A DNA stretch of 64,000 nucleotides from CBDUEF01 sp018063485 (GCA_037045435.1 JBAOID010000003.1:186001-250000), one strand, 5' to 3'. Positions 52,470 through 61,442 are shown, counted from the stretch's first letter. The notes: a model not told the origin generated them from the letters alone. Made by a program: numbers and translations.

Positions 52470-52581
52470 GAGCGCGTTGCGTCAAATTGAATTCACCTTG
52501 CAACCCGAACGCGTTTGCAAGCGCAATCGCTGCCTTGGGTTGCAAGGTGAATACATGTATCTGATTGAACGCAACGCGCTC
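52470..52581. repeat. Large imperfect palindrome between convergent operons
   Basis: Outer arms GAGCGCGTTGCG (52470-52481) and CGCAACGCGCTC (52570-52581) are perfect complements. Inner arms ATTCACCTTGCAACCC (52491-52506) and GGGTTGCAAGGTGAAT (52537-52552) are also perfect complements; unequal spacers of 9 and 17 bases separate outer from inner arms, and a 30-base loop closes it. It lies between the stops of the M24 gene (+) and pxpA3 (-), so it may act as a two-way terminator or be a REP-like or miniature mobile element. No T-run flanks it. Confidence 0.75.
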
Positions 52582-52626
52582 TAATACCTTTTGGGCCTCG
52601 TGACCATGTCTTCTGAATGGCAACCG

Positions 52627-53433
52627 TCAGGATAGCTCTGCCACATCAAGAGAGGCAGAACCTTGGCATGAAAACAGCCGGTCCAGCCGCTCCACCTTAT
52701 GTCCATTTGCATTCAGGGCATCGCGCACCGCTTGCGCGGTCTTGATGGCTGCCGGGCCGTCGCCATGTACGCAAACGCTGTGAAATACAGTCGGCAAGAC
52801 CTGCCCGGTGCGTGTCACGATCCCACCGGCATCGACCATTCGCATCACATGGTCACGGGCCCTTAGGCTGTCTTCCAGCACCGCGCCTTTGATGTTGCGT
52901 GGGGTCAGTTGACCGTCCGCTTCGTATGTCCTGTCGGCAAAGACCTCGAGCGCGACTGTCAGGCCCGCAGCTTCACCTTCCGCCGCGAGTGTCGACAACA
53001 CCGGCGCCAGAAGGATCAGCGTCGGGTCGCAGCGGGCAATCGTCTGAGCAATCACTTTTGCAATCCGAGCATCGGTGTGTGCCTGATTATTGAGCGCACC
53101 ATGAGGCTTGATGTGGGAAATGGGCCAATTGTGGAAACGCCCCATCGCTGCCACGGCGCCGATCTGGTACACCAGCAGGGCCTCCAGTTCCTGATCCGAC
53201 AGGGTCATCGGACGCCGCCCGAAGCCGTGCAGATCCGCATAGCCCGGATGCGCCCCAATGCTTACCCCGGCCTCGCGCGCCCGCAAAACCGTGTCGCGCA
53301 TCACCTTCGGGTCACCCCCATGCAGTCCGCAGGCAATATTCGCCGTTCCCACAATGCCAAGCAACGCCTCGTCATTGCCAATGGTGAAACAGCCATAGCT
53401 TTCGCCGAGGTCGGCATTGATGTTCAGGCGCAT
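52627..53433 (-). CDS. pxpA: 5-oxoprolinase subunit A (LamB/YcsF family), set 3
   Basis: A 268 aa LamB/YcsF protein with all family blocks in canonical form: NINADLGESYG (4-14), NIACGLHGGDP (32-42), GAHPGYADLHGFGRR (60-74), IKPHGALNNQ, EVFADRTYEADG and VCVHGDGPAA. It forms 5-oxoprolinase with PxpB and PxpC, opening 5-oxoproline to glutamate with ATP. It is the last gene of the operon; pxpC3 overlaps its start by 10 bases. The operon also encodes pyroglutamyl peptidase, which makes the substrate. Confidence 0.94.
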   Translation of the reverse strand: MRLNINADLGESYGCFTIGNDEALLGIVGTANIACGLHGGDPKVMRDTVLRAREAGVSIGAHPGYADLHGFGRRPMTLSDQELEALLVYQIGAVAAMGRFHNWPISHIKPHGALNNQAHTDARIAKVIAQTIARCDPTLILLAPVLSTLAAEGEAAGLTVALEVFADRTYEADGQLTPRNIKGAVLEDSLRARDHVMRMVDAGGIVTRTGQVLPTVFHSVCVHGDGPAAIKTAQAVRDALNANGHKVERLDRLFSCQGSASLDVAELS

Positions 53434-54521
53434 GGGCCGGGCTCCTCGCTGTCGAAGTAAAGATGGCCCGGAAAATGGTTCGGGCAGGACATGTCGATGA
53501 TGCCGCTGATCAGATTGGCTGCGTGCAGGCGGCTTTCGATCATTTCGGCGTGGACGATCGGGGCGATGCTGGCGATTGCCGATATCAGCGCGGCCTCATG
53601 CGATCGCGCGATGGCCTCGGCCTCGGCGACCGATATGGCCTGAAAGCGCAACAGGTCGCCGGGCACGCAGGCCGCAAGGCGGGGCAAGTCGCTGCGGATG
53701 ACCGTAGCCACTTTGGGGTAGCCACCGGTTGTCTGGGCATCGGCCAGCAAGATGATCGGTTGCCCGTTTCCCGGCACCTGGATTGCGCCGGGTGCTGCAC
53801 CGTCCGAGATGATGTCAGCGGTCTTGCCGTCATGAAAACTCAGTCGTTCCCCATCAAGCCGCATTCCCATGCGGTCCTGTTGCGGCGTCACCCGGTAAGG
53901 CGTTCCAAAGAACCGCTCGGTTCCCGCCCTGTCGAGCCATTCGTGCTGCGGTCCGGGCACCACACGGATCGGCCCGGTTTCGACCGGTGGCAACGCAGTC
54001 ACGCTGAGGTCGTGATCGGGCAGGTATCCCATGGTCTGGCGCAGTTGCAGCGCATCGCCCGCGCGCAGGCTGCGCCCGCCGAAGCCGCCAAAGGCCGCTG
54101 CGAGGCATGTCGAGCGGCTTTCAAGGCAGAGCGGAAGGTCAAGCCCGCCGCTGATGCCGATCAATCCGGTCGCAAAGCGCCTTGGCGGCTGAAGATGCAG
54201 CTCTTCCCCGGCCGCAAGTGTCGTCGCAGTCCATCCTTGCAGGGTGCGGCGTGTGCCATCGGGCCGGTGCAGCGTGCCGTGCAGCGATCCGCTGAGGGCA
54301 ATGCGCACGCGCCCGCCTGTTGCAACAAGGACGGGCGACGACAGGGCCACTTCCAGCGCCTCGGTTCCCGGCGGATTGTCAAGCAGCGCGTTCACCAGCC
54401 GCAGCGCACTGCGGTCGAGCACTCCGCCGGACGGCACCCCTTGCCCGCGGCCATTGCGAAATCCGGTGTCCTGCACAAGTGTTCTGGCACCGGGGGATCT
54501 GACGGTCAGCGCGGGGGCCAT
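53424..54521 (-). CDS. pxpC: 5-oxoprolinase subunit C (KipA-like), set 3
   Basis: A 365 aa KipA-family protein, about 40 residues longer than set 1 because of a C-terminal tail (after AIASIAPIVHAE). The N-terminal signature is RTLVQDTGFRNGRGQGVPSG, where the usual GRPG becomes GFRN; GGVLDRSALRLVNALLDN follows, with later GISGGLDLPLCLESRSTC and TTGGYPKVATVI. The ATG at 54521 lies one base after the pxpB3 stop; a longer in-frame reading from 54638 would overlap pxpB3. Confidence 0.91.
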   Translation of the reverse strand: MAPALTVRSPGARTLVQDTGFRNGRGQGVPSGGVLDRSALRLVNALLDNPPGTEALEVALSSPVLVATGGRVRIALSGSLHGTLHRPDGTRRTLQGWTATTLAAGEELHLQPPRRFATGLIGISGGLDLPLCLESRSTCLAAAFGGFGGRSLRAGDALQLRQTMGYLPDHDLSVTALPPVETGPIRVVPGPQHEWLDRAGTERFFGTPYRVTPQQDRMGMRLDGERLSFHDGKTADIISDGAAPGAIQVPGNGQPIILLADAQTTGGYPKVATVIRSDLPRLAACVPGDLLRFQAISVAEAEAIARSHEAALISAIASIAPIVHAEMIESRLHAANLISGIIDMSCPNHFPGHLYFDSEEPGPCA

Positions 54522-54522
54522 C

Positions 54523-55263
54523 TCAGGACGCAACCTGAAAGGAGGCCGGGTCGCAGGTGGCGGCGCAAAGGCTGCGGTGCAGATCACCGAACTCTTCGAG
54601 GCTGACCGACCGGAACCGAACGCAGTCACCCACGGCAATCAGCGCCGGGATCGGGCGCGAGATGTCGAACAGCGGCACCGGGCAGCGTCCGACGATATGC
54701 CATCCGCCGGGGCTGCTCCAAGGATAGATCACGCACATGCTGTTCGCGATGGCAACCGACCCTGACGGCACCCGTGTTCTGGGTTCCTCGCGGCGGGGGC
54801 GTGCCAGAGTCGAAGGGAGTCCCCCCATAAACGGCAGACCGGGCAGGAACCCCAAAGCGTAAACATGGAACAGGGTTTCTTGATGGATTGAAATGATCTG
54901 TTCGCGATCCATGCCAAGCTCTTGTTCAAGACGGACAAGGTCCAGAGCAATTTCGGTGTCATAACAGCACGGCAACAGCCAGGAACGCCCTGCCGGCTGT
55001 GCCTCTGGGGTGATGGCGTCCAGCAATGCGGTCAATCGTGCAATCAGGTCAGCTTGCGCGATTTTCAGGCAATCATAGTGTACGGTCAGGGAACAAAACG
55101 CGGCGGCCACTTCCGATACGCCAAGCAAAATGCCCGATGCCATCGCCTGCTCGATAGCCTGATGCCCCGCCGCGACAAGTGCCGAGGCTTGCGCCCCGAC
55201 GGTGCCGGACAATTCCAGCGTGAGCGCCGTGTCTGCCAAAGGACGGATCGCCTCGATGTGCAT
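54523..55263 (-). CDS. pxpB: 5-oxoprolinase subunit B (KipI-like), set 3
   Basis: A 246 aa KipI-family protein with the canonical core: ALGFLPGLPFMGGLP, the VPSGSVAIANSMCVIYP segment and SPGGWHIVGRCP. The ATG at 55263 with AGGA 7 bases upstream is preferred to the much longer in-frame reading from 55563, which would overlap the pcp gene. It lies 68 bases after pcp. Confidence 0.91.
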   Translation of the reverse strand: MHIEAIRPLADTALTLELSGTVGAQASALVAAGHQAIEQAMASGILLGVSEVAAAFCSLTVHYDCLKIAQADLIARLTALLDAITPEAQPAGRSWLLPCCYDTEIALDLVRLEQELGMDREQIISIHQETLFHVYALGFLPGLPFMGGLPSTLARPRREEPRTRVPSGSVAIANSMCVIYPWSSPGGWHIVGRCPVPLFDISRPIPALIAVGDCVRFRSVSLEEFGDLHRSLCAATCDPASFQVAS

Positions 55264-55331
55264 ATGTAATTCCTGCAATGGCTTGCCAGACCTGATCCGG
55301 CCCACCCGCAGCGGGCCCGGTGTGTCGGCAA

Positions 55332-55997
55332 TCAGTAGTTGAACGCCGGATCCCGTGTGTCGTTGGCGGTGGCCAGCGTGGTTTGCACGGCTGTCTTTAC
55401 GGCGCTCGCCATCATCTCGACACTCATCGACGGCATCTCGACGAACGGATAGACCTGTTGCGCCACCAGGGCGGGGTGCGCGGGAACATGGATGAAGCCT
55501 GCCCGCGTTTTCATGCCCTTTTCGGCGATCAGATGCAGAACCGTGTACATCATCTGGTTGCACAGGTAGGTCGACGGTGAATTGGAAACCTTGGCAGGGA
55601 TGCCGCTTTCACGCAGGGCCAAGGCGATCGACTTTACCGGAAGTGTCGCCATCTGTGCAGCGGGGCCATCGGCGAAGACCGGCTCGCCGCCATATTGGGT
55701 GCCGACGTTGTCGGGAATCGGGAAGTCCATGACGTTGGCCGCGATCCGTTCGACCGCGATCACCGCAAGTCCGGGGGCGACGCCCAGGCTGATCCAGATG
55801 TCCGGCTTGAGGTGGTCCAGACGGTCAGCAACAATTTCGGCCAGCTTGTCGGAATCGACAGGCAGTTGAATGGTGGTCAGGTTGCCGGGCAAGTCGTTCG
55901 CGTTGCGCAGTTGTGCCAGAACCTCAAGCGTGGGGTTTACAGTGCCGTGGGCGAAGGGCTCGAATCCGGTGATGACAATGTTTGGTATCACGGTCAT
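55332..55997 (-). CDS. pcp: Pyrrolidone-carboxylate peptidase (pyroglutamyl peptidase I, family C15), 221 aa
   Basis: A cysteine peptidase that removes N-terminal pyroglutamate (5-oxoproline) from peptides. The catalytic triad is in place: Glu83 in AVERIAANVMDF, Cys146 in PSTYLCNQMMY and His170 in FIHVPAHP. The spacings (63 and 24 residues) match those of characterised Pcp enzymes. The N-terminal VITGFEPFAHGTVNPT block is typical. Its ATG overlaps the DppF-like stop by 4 bases, and the pxpB3, pxpC3 and pxpA3 genes follow, so its product can be opened to glutamate at once. Confidence 0.95.
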   Translation of the reverse strand: MTVIPNIVITGFEPFAHGTVNPTLEVLAQLRNANDLPGNLTTIQLPVDSDKLAEIVADRLDHLKPDIWISLGVAPGLAVIAVERIAANVMDFPIPDNVGTQYGGEPVFADGPAAQMATLPVKSIALALRESGIPAKVSNSPSTYLCNQMMYTVLHLIAEKGMKTRAGFIHVPAHPALVAQQVYPFVEMPSMSVEMMASAVKTAVQTTLATANDTRDPAFNY

Positions 55998-56983
55998 GAT
56001 GATTTTCCTTGTTTGTCAGAGTTCAGCAGAAAACAGGCCACCTCGTGCCCCGCAGAAGCGCAGGTCAGCGCCGGGCGCGAGTCAAGACAGCGATCAAAGC
56101 GCTTCGGACATCTTGGGGCAAAGGCACAGGCGTTTTCGGCGGGAATACCAACGGCGTCCCCCTCGATCAGGCCCAGATTCTCGATCCGCATCCGCCTTGG
56201 ATCGGGGATCGGGATCGCCTGCAAAAGCGCCTGGGTATAGGGGTGCGTTGGCGACTGGCACACCACCGTTGCCGAACCGATTTCCACGATCCGGCCCAGA
56301 TACATGACAGCGATCCGGTCGCAGATGCGTTTGATCACACCCAGGTCATGCGAAATGAAGATGTAGGACAGGCCGAACTGCTGCTGAAGATCAAGGATCA
56401 GCTTTAGCACTTGCGCGCGGATCGACACGTCAAGCGCCGACACCGCCTCGTCAAACACAATGATTTCGGGCTTCAGGACCAGCGCGCGGGCGATGGCTAT
56501 CCTCTGACACTGGCCTCCCGAAAACTCATGCGGGTAGCGGTCCTCATCTTCGGCACGCAATCCCACAAGCTCCAGCAGGCGGCGGGCCTCTGCGCTGCGT
56601 TCGTCTGCGGTCCCAAGGCCCTGAAGGCGCATCGGTTCGGTGATGTTCACGCCGACCGTCATGCGCGGGTTCAGCGATGACAGCGCATCCTGAAACACGA
56701 TCTGGATGCGCCGCCGCAGGGTGCGTTTGCGTGCGGCGGGCGCGCTGATGAAATCCACCCCGTCAATCAGCACGGTGCCCTGATCGGCGTCGAGCAAGGC
56801 AAGGATCAGGCGCGACAGGGTTGATTTTCCGCAGCCGCTTTCGCCGACCAGACCCAGCGTTTCGCCACGGGCCAGCGAAAAGTCCACATCTGCCACCGCC
56901 TTGACCGACCTCGTGCCCGACCGGACTCCGCGCGCGGCAAAGGATTTGCTCAGCCCGTTGACCCGCATCATGACATCAGACAT
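55994..56983 (-). CDS. Dpp-type ABC ATPase, DppF-like, 329 aa
   Basis: Peptide-importer ATPase with Walker A GESGCGKSTLSRL, Q-loop IVFQDALSSLNPR and signature FSGGQCQRIAIAR (Cys for Arg in the usual GGQRQR). Walker B reads IIVFDEAVSALD, with Ala for Pro. The C-terminal cysteine-type tail is CAFAPRCPKRFDRC. The ATG at 56983 overlaps the DppD-like stop by 8 bases and is preferred to a longer reading from 57097. Confidence 0.92.
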   Translation of the reverse strand: MSDVMMRVNGLSKSFAARGVRSGTRSVKAVADVDFSLARGETLGLVGESGCGKSTLSRLILALLDADQGTVLIDGVDFISAPAARKRTLRRRIQIVFQDALSSLNPRMTVGVNITEPMRLQGLGTADERSAEARRLLELVGLRAEDEDRYPHEFSGGQCQRIAIARALVLKPEIIVFDEAVSALDVSIRAQVLKLILDLQQQFGLSYIFISHDLGVIKRICDRIAVMYLGRIVEIGSATVVCQSPTHPYTQALLQAIPIPDPRRMRIENLGLIEGDAVGIPAENACAFAPRCPKRFDRCLDSRPALTCASAGHEVACFLLNSDKQGKSS

Positions 56984-57971
56984 CGACGGTTTCCTCGTGG
57001 GCCAACAGACATGCCACAGAATGATCCTTTGACAGGGCGCGCAGCGCGGGGTCGGTGTGCAGGCAGATGTCCCGAGCCATCGGGCAGCGGGGCGCAAAGC
57101 GACATCCCTTTGGCGGATCGGTCAAATCGGGGGCTGTGCCCCTGATCGGTTCCAGCGGAACCGACCGGTCGTCCTCGATGCCGGCAACGCAGGCCAGCAG
57201 TGCCTTGGTATAAGGGTGCCGGGGCGCATGGAACAGCGTGTCGACATCGGCACGCTCGACGATCCGGCCCGCATACATGACCATGACCGTATCGGCCATC
57301 GCCGCAACCACGCCCAGATCATGCGTGATCAGAAGCATTGACGCCTGCATTTCCTGTTGCAAGTCATGGAGCAGACGCAGGATTTTCGCCTGAACGGTCA
57401 CATCAAGCGCGGTCGTGGGTTCATCGGCGATGATGATCGCAGGCTCGCAACTGATCGCTGCCGCAATCAGCACGCGCTGCCGCATCCCCCCGCTGAAATG
57501 GTGGGGATAGTCATGAATACGCCGCGCCGCATCGGTGACGCCCACGCGCACCAGCAGTGCGATCGCCCGTCTTTCGGCCTCGGCCGGGCTGATGTTCTGA
57601 TGGGCAAGGATGGTTTCTGCAATCTGGCGCCCGATGGTCAGTGCGGGGTTCAGCGAGGTCAGAGGATCCTGAAAGACCATTCCAATCTTGCCGCCGCGGA
57701 CCTCTTCGATCCCGCGCTCGGTCATTGTCAGCAGATCGCAACCGTCCAGCATGACCTTGCCCGCGATGATCCGGCCCGGCGCTTCGATCAGGCGCATCAG
57801 CGACTGGGCTGTCGCGGATTTGCCCGATCCTGATTCCCCGACCAGCGCCATCGTGCGACCGGGCGTCAGCTCGAAACTGACGCCGTCCACCACAGTTGCA
57901 CCGTCGCGGTCGCTGCCAAAGCGCGTGGTGAGGTTTTCGACGACAAGGCGGGGGGCAGATGTGTTTGTCAT
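56976..57971 (-). CDS. Dpp-type ABC ATPase, DppD-like, 331 aa
   Basis: First ATPase of this importer: Walker A GESGSGKSATAQS, Q-loop MVFQDPLTSLNPA, signature FSGGMRQRVLIAA, Walker B IIIADEPTTALD and switch His LLITHDLG. The tail GCRFAPRCPMARDIC is present. It overlaps the dppC stop by 4 bases. The pair with DppF powers uptake of what the operon's Pcp suggests are pyroglutamyl peptides. Confidence 0.93.
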   Translation of the reverse strand: MTNTSAPRLVVENLTTRFGSDRDGATVVDGVSFELTPGRTMALVGESGSGKSATAQSLMRLIEAPGRIIAGKVMLDGCDLLTMTERGIEEVRGGKIGMVFQDPLTSLNPALTIGRQIAETILAHQNISPAEAERRAIALLVRVGVTDAARRIHDYPHHFSGGMRQRVLIAAAISCEPAIIIADEPTTALDVTVQAKILRLLHDLQQEMQASMLLITHDLGVVAAMADTVMVMYAGRIVERADVDTLFHAPRHPYTKALLACVAGIEDDRSVPLEPIRGTAPDLTDPPKGCRFAPRCPMARDICLHTDPALRALSKDHSVACLLAHEETVDV

Positions 57972-58882
57972 CGACGGATCGTCCGTGGATCAAGGGCATC
58001 GCGGATGCCGTCTCCGATGAAATTGAACGCAAGCGACACAACAAGGATCAGGATGCCGGGCAACACGGTGACATGCGATGCTTTTCGCAACACCACGCGG
58101 CCTTCCGCCACCATGGCCCCCCAGTCTGCCGTCGGCGGCTGCACCCCAAGCCCCAGAAAGCTGAGCCCCGAACCCACGACGATCATCAACCCCATCAGGG
58201 TTGTCGCATAGACGACAACCGGGCTGAATACGTTTGGCAGAACGTAGCGCATCAGGATATTGAAGGATGATCCCCCGGCGGCACGCGCAGCCTCAATGAA
58301 GGGCATGGGCAGCACGCTGTCTGTGGCGGTGCGGGCCAAGCGGGCGAAATAGGGGATTAGGACGACAGTGATCGCAATCACCTCGGTCAGGACGCCCGGA
58401 CGCATCGCGCCTGCGATGGCGATGGCCAGCAGCACCATCGGAAAGGCAAAGATCACATCAAGGCTGCGCATGATGACCTGATCCGCCAAGCCCCGGAAGA
58501 ACCCTGCGAGCATCCCCAATGCAAGGCCGATCAACCCTGCCACGATTGTTGGCACCACACCGACGATCAGCGACACGCGGCCCCCAAACAACAATCGCGC
58601 AAGCATGTCGCGCCCCTGCTGATCCGTTCCAAGAAGGTGGCCGGCTGTGCCTATCGGCGCATTGCGGGCAAGATTGTCAGCCTCTTGCGCCGAGTAGGGT
58701 GACAGAACCGGCGCAAGAATCACCAATGCAGCAACTAGCAACAAAAACAGGGCACTGATCAGTGCGCCACGGTCACGCATGAAAGATTTCAGCCGCCAAT
58801 GCCGCCGCGCCAAGGGTTTCACGGCCATCTGGGCTGTCACGGCGGGCTGTTTGGTCACCAAGGGCATATCCGGCACCGTCAT
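57968..58882 (-). CDS. Dpp-type ABC permease, DppC-like, 304 aa
   Basis: Inner-membrane permease with a 45-residue cytoplasmic N-terminus, a first segment LISALFLLLVAALVILAPVL, the family motif LGTDQQGRDMLARLLFGG, the EAA loop EAARAAGGSSFNILMRYVLP and the C-terminal GLGVQPPTADWG. The ATG at 58882 overlaps the dppB stop (ATGA); a longer reading from 59158 is rejected. Confidence 0.92.
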   Translation of the reverse strand: MTVPDMPLVTKQPAVTAQMAVKPLARRHWRLKSFMRDRGALISALFLLLVAALVILAPVLSPYSAQEADNLARNAPIGTAGHLLGTDQQGRDMLARLLFGGRVSLIVGVVPTIVAGLIGLALGMLAGFFRGLADQVIMRSLDVIFAFPMVLLAIAIAGAMRPGVLTEVIAITVVLIPYFARLARTATDSVLPMPFIEAARAAGGSSFNILMRYVLPNVFSPVVVYATTLMGLMIVVGSGLSFLGLGVQPPTADWGAMVAEGRVVLRKASHVTVLPGILILVVSLAFNFIGDGIRDALDPRTIRR

Positions 58883-59829
58883 GTTTCGCGAAGCCTTGGA
58901 TCGAGCATCGCATTGATCGTATCGACCGCGATGTTGGCCAGCACAAAAGCCAGCGCAATCAGCAGGGTTGCCGCCTGCAAGACCGGTAAGTCGCGCGCTG
59001 TGATGGAATCGTACAGCAGCGATCCAAGGCCGGGCCAGGCGAAGACAACTTCGGTCAGCAGCGCACCGCCCAGAAGATACCCCAGTTGCAGTCCGGTGAT
59101 CGTGACGATCGGCGGCAGGGCATTGAGGATCACATGGCGCTTCATCAACTCCCACCACCGTAACCCTTTGGCCCGCGCCACGCGGACATGCGCCTTGTCA
59201 AGCGCATCGAGTATCCCCGACCGCACGATGCGCGCAATGATTGCAGCCGGGCCGAGTGCCGTTGTTATTGCAGGCAGGGCAAGGTGATGAAGCAGATCGG
59301 CCATGCCACCATCACCGGCGAAATCTTCCATCCCCGATACAGGAAACCAACCAAGATCAATGGAAAAGACAAGCACCAGCACAAGCCCAAGCCAGAAGGG
59401 CGGCGCACTTCCCGCCATCAGCGTGATTGATGTTGCGATCCGGTCGAACAGCGAATTTTTCTTCAGGGCGGTGAAAAAACCGATGCTGTACCCAAGAATG
59501 ATTGCCAGCAGCAGGCTGGCCGCAGTCAGGATCAGCGTGTTGACAAAGCGTGGCACTACCAGGTCGATCACCGGGATCTGCGTCGCGATCGAGGTTCCGA
59601 AATTCCCGGTCAGTGTGCGGCCAAGCCAGGAGAAGTACTGAATGAAAAGTGGCCGATCAAGGCCGAGCGCGTGGCGAAGCTGCTCTTTGGCGGCTTCGGT
59701 AGCCTGAGGCCCGAGCAATACCGTCGCGGTATCGCCCGGTGCCAGTTGCACAAGCAGAAAAATCACGATGGAAACGCCGAAGATGACCGGAAGAACGCCC
59801 AGAAATCTTTTGGCAATGAACGCTCCCAT
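58879..59829 (-). CDS. Dpp-type ABC permease, DppB-like, 316 aa
   Basis: Six-segment permease with the N-terminal RFLGVLPVIFGVSIVIFLLV, the family mark LAPGDTATVLLGPQAT, the EAA loop RAKGLRWWELMKRHVILNAL and the late segment EVVFAWPGLGSLL. It follows the binding-protein gene by 21 bases and overlaps dppC. Confidence 0.93.
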   Translation of the reverse strand: MGAFIAKRFLGVLPVIFGVSIVIFLLVQLAPGDTATVLLGPQATEAAKEQLRHALGLDRPLFIQYFSWLGRTLTGNFGTSIATQIPVIDLVVPRFVNTLILTAASLLLAIILGYSIGFFTALKKNSLFDRIATSITLMAGSAPPFWLGLVLVLVFSIDLGWFPVSGMEDFAGDGGMADLLHHLALPAITTALGPAAIIARIVRSGILDALDKAHVRVARAKGLRWWELMKRHVILNALPPIVTITGLQLGYLLGGALLTEVVFAWPGLGSLLYDSITARDLPVLQAATLLIALAFVLANIAVDTINAMLDPRLRET

Positions 59830-59850
59830 CGTGCGATCCTTATGTCGGGG

Positions 59851-61425
59851 TCATTCGACCGAAACGGTCGACAGATCGTACCAGTCTTCCGGCGGGTTAA
59901 CGAAACCCTTGACGTTCGGGGCCAGCATGATCGGCTGAAGGTCATCAACCAGCGGTACGAAACCGGCGTCATCCATGATGATGCGGTTGGCTTGCTGGTA
60001 CAGGGCAGCCGCCGCCTTGGGATCGGCGGTCACGATGGCCTCGTCCAGCAGGCTGTCGACCTTCTTGTTGCAATAGGCCCCCGAGTTCTGGCCGTTCGGC
60101 GCAATGGCATCGCAGCGCGCCACGATGCCGATCCATGCCGCTGTCGACATCCCCCAGCCGATTTCGTTCATTGCCACGTCCGGCGTCATGCCGGCTGCCC
60201 ATTTGCCAAGGTAGGTGACCCATTCATATTTGCGCAGTTCGACGTCGATGCCGACCTTTGCAAGATCACGCTGGATCCAGGTCTCGACGATTTCGCCCGT
60301 GCCATATTGCGGCAGTTCGAACACCATCTTCAATCCGTCGCCATAACCTGCCTCGGCCAGCAGTTTCTTGGCCCCTTCTGGATCATAGCTGTAGCTCTTG
60401 AAGTTCGGATCATAGGCATCCGTGCCGGGCGACAGCAGGCCATATTCGGCGCGTGCCGTGTTGTTGTAGATTTCCTTGGCAATCCCCTCGCGGTCGATGG
60501 CCATGTTGATCGCCTGCCGGACGCGGATGTCCTGCATGGGCGGGAAGTTGAAATTGAGGTGGATATAGTTGATGAAGGGAACGTTCGCGTTGGTCGTGAG
60601 AACAAAACCTGCCTCGACGAGACGGTCGATTTCATCCCACGGCGGTGTCATCATCTGAATTTCGCCGCTTTCAAGCGCATTCACCCGTGTCGCGGGATCC
60701 TGTAACGGGCGGAAGATCACCTTATCCAGAATGGCCTTGGTGCCCCAATAATCGGGGTTGTTCTCGATCACGGTTTTGACACCCTGATCGCGTTCGACGA
60801 ATCTGAACGGACCGGTTCCCACAGGGTGCGCGGCCACACCTTCGTTGCCATATTCCTTGACCGAAGCCGGGCTGATCATCAGCGGCTGGCCATAGCTTTG
60901 CAGACCCTGACGCAGCCATTGATAGTTTGGCGCTGTCAGCGTGATCTTCACGGTCATCGGATCGACGACCTCGACGCTCTTGACCCACTTGGTATAGGCG
61001 ATCACGAAAGCCTTGGCCTTGGGGTAGAAGTTGGGCGAGCTTTCATCCCAGAAGCGTTCGAAATTGAACTTAACCGCCTCTGCATCAAACGGCGTGCCGT
61101 CATGGAACTTGACCCCCTCGCGCAAGGAGAAGGTGTAAACAAGGCCGTCATCGGAAATCGACCATGATTTCGCAAGCCCCGGTATGAGGGCGGGCGTGAC
61201 GGCGTTCGGGTCTGTCAGATCTTCTTTCACCAGGCCTTCGAAGATCTGGTAGGTGATCTGATAGGTGCTCCACCCGCCGGTCGCGTGCGGATCGAGCGTG
61301 TCGGTTTCCGCAGGCATGCCCCAGATCAGTGTCCCGGCCGCCTGTGCGGCACCGATCCCCGCCGGGTTGAAGCCCACTGCGGCCATCGCCAGCACCAGAC
61401 ATCCCGCAAGTTTGTATTTGTTCAT
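59851..61425 (-). CDS. Dpp/Opp-type periplasmic binding protein (family 5), 524 aa
   Basis: Binding protein of the Pcp/PxpABC operon. The signal peptide covers about residues 1-33 (YKLAGCLVLAMAAVGFNPAG, likely cut after AQA). It could be read as a lipoprotein only if the Cys at residue 9 were the lipobox, but the position is too early. Family blocks include GMPAETDTLDPHATGG, KFHDGTPFDAEAVKFNFERF and HPVGTGPFRFVE. The ATG at 61425 has GGAGGA 6-7 bases upstream. It is the first gene of the operon, so its ligand range should define what enters the pathway. Confidence 0.94.
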   Translation of the reverse strand: MNKYKLAGCLVLAMAAVGFNPAGIGAAQAAGTLIWGMPAETDTLDPHATGGWSTYQITYQIFEGLVKEDLTDPNAVTPALIPGLAKSWSISDDGLVYTFSLREGVKFHDGTPFDAEAVKFNFERFWDESSPNFYPKAKAFVIAYTKWVKSVEVVDPMTVKITLTAPNYQWLRQGLQSYGQPLMISPASVKEYGNEGVAAHPVGTGPFRFVERDQGVKTVIENNPDYWGTKAILDKVIFRPLQDPATRVNALESGEIQMMTPPWDEIDRLVEAGFVLTTNANVPFINYIHLNFNFPPMQDIRVRQAINMAIDREGIAKEIYNNTARAEYGLLSPGTDAYDPNFKSYSYDPEGAKKLLAEAGYGDGLKMVFELPQYGTGEIVETWIQRDLAKVGIDVELRKYEWVTYLGKWAAGMTPDVAMNEIGWGMSTAAWIGIVARCDAIAPNGQNSGAYCNKKVDSLLDEAIVTADPKAAAALYQQANRIIMDDAGFVPLVDDLQPIMLAPNVKGFVNPPEDWYDLSTVSVE

Positions 61426-61442
61426 TTCGTCCTCCAAAAACG

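Noticed and set aside
52339..52623. 94-codon open frame on the minus strand between the M24 gene and pxpA3
   Set aside because: Most of it is made of the two arms of the large palindrome, and the rest matches no family I recognise; treated as non-coding.
53463..54605. 380-codon open frame on the plus strand
   Set aside because: Antisense shadow of pxpC3; no recognisable motifs.
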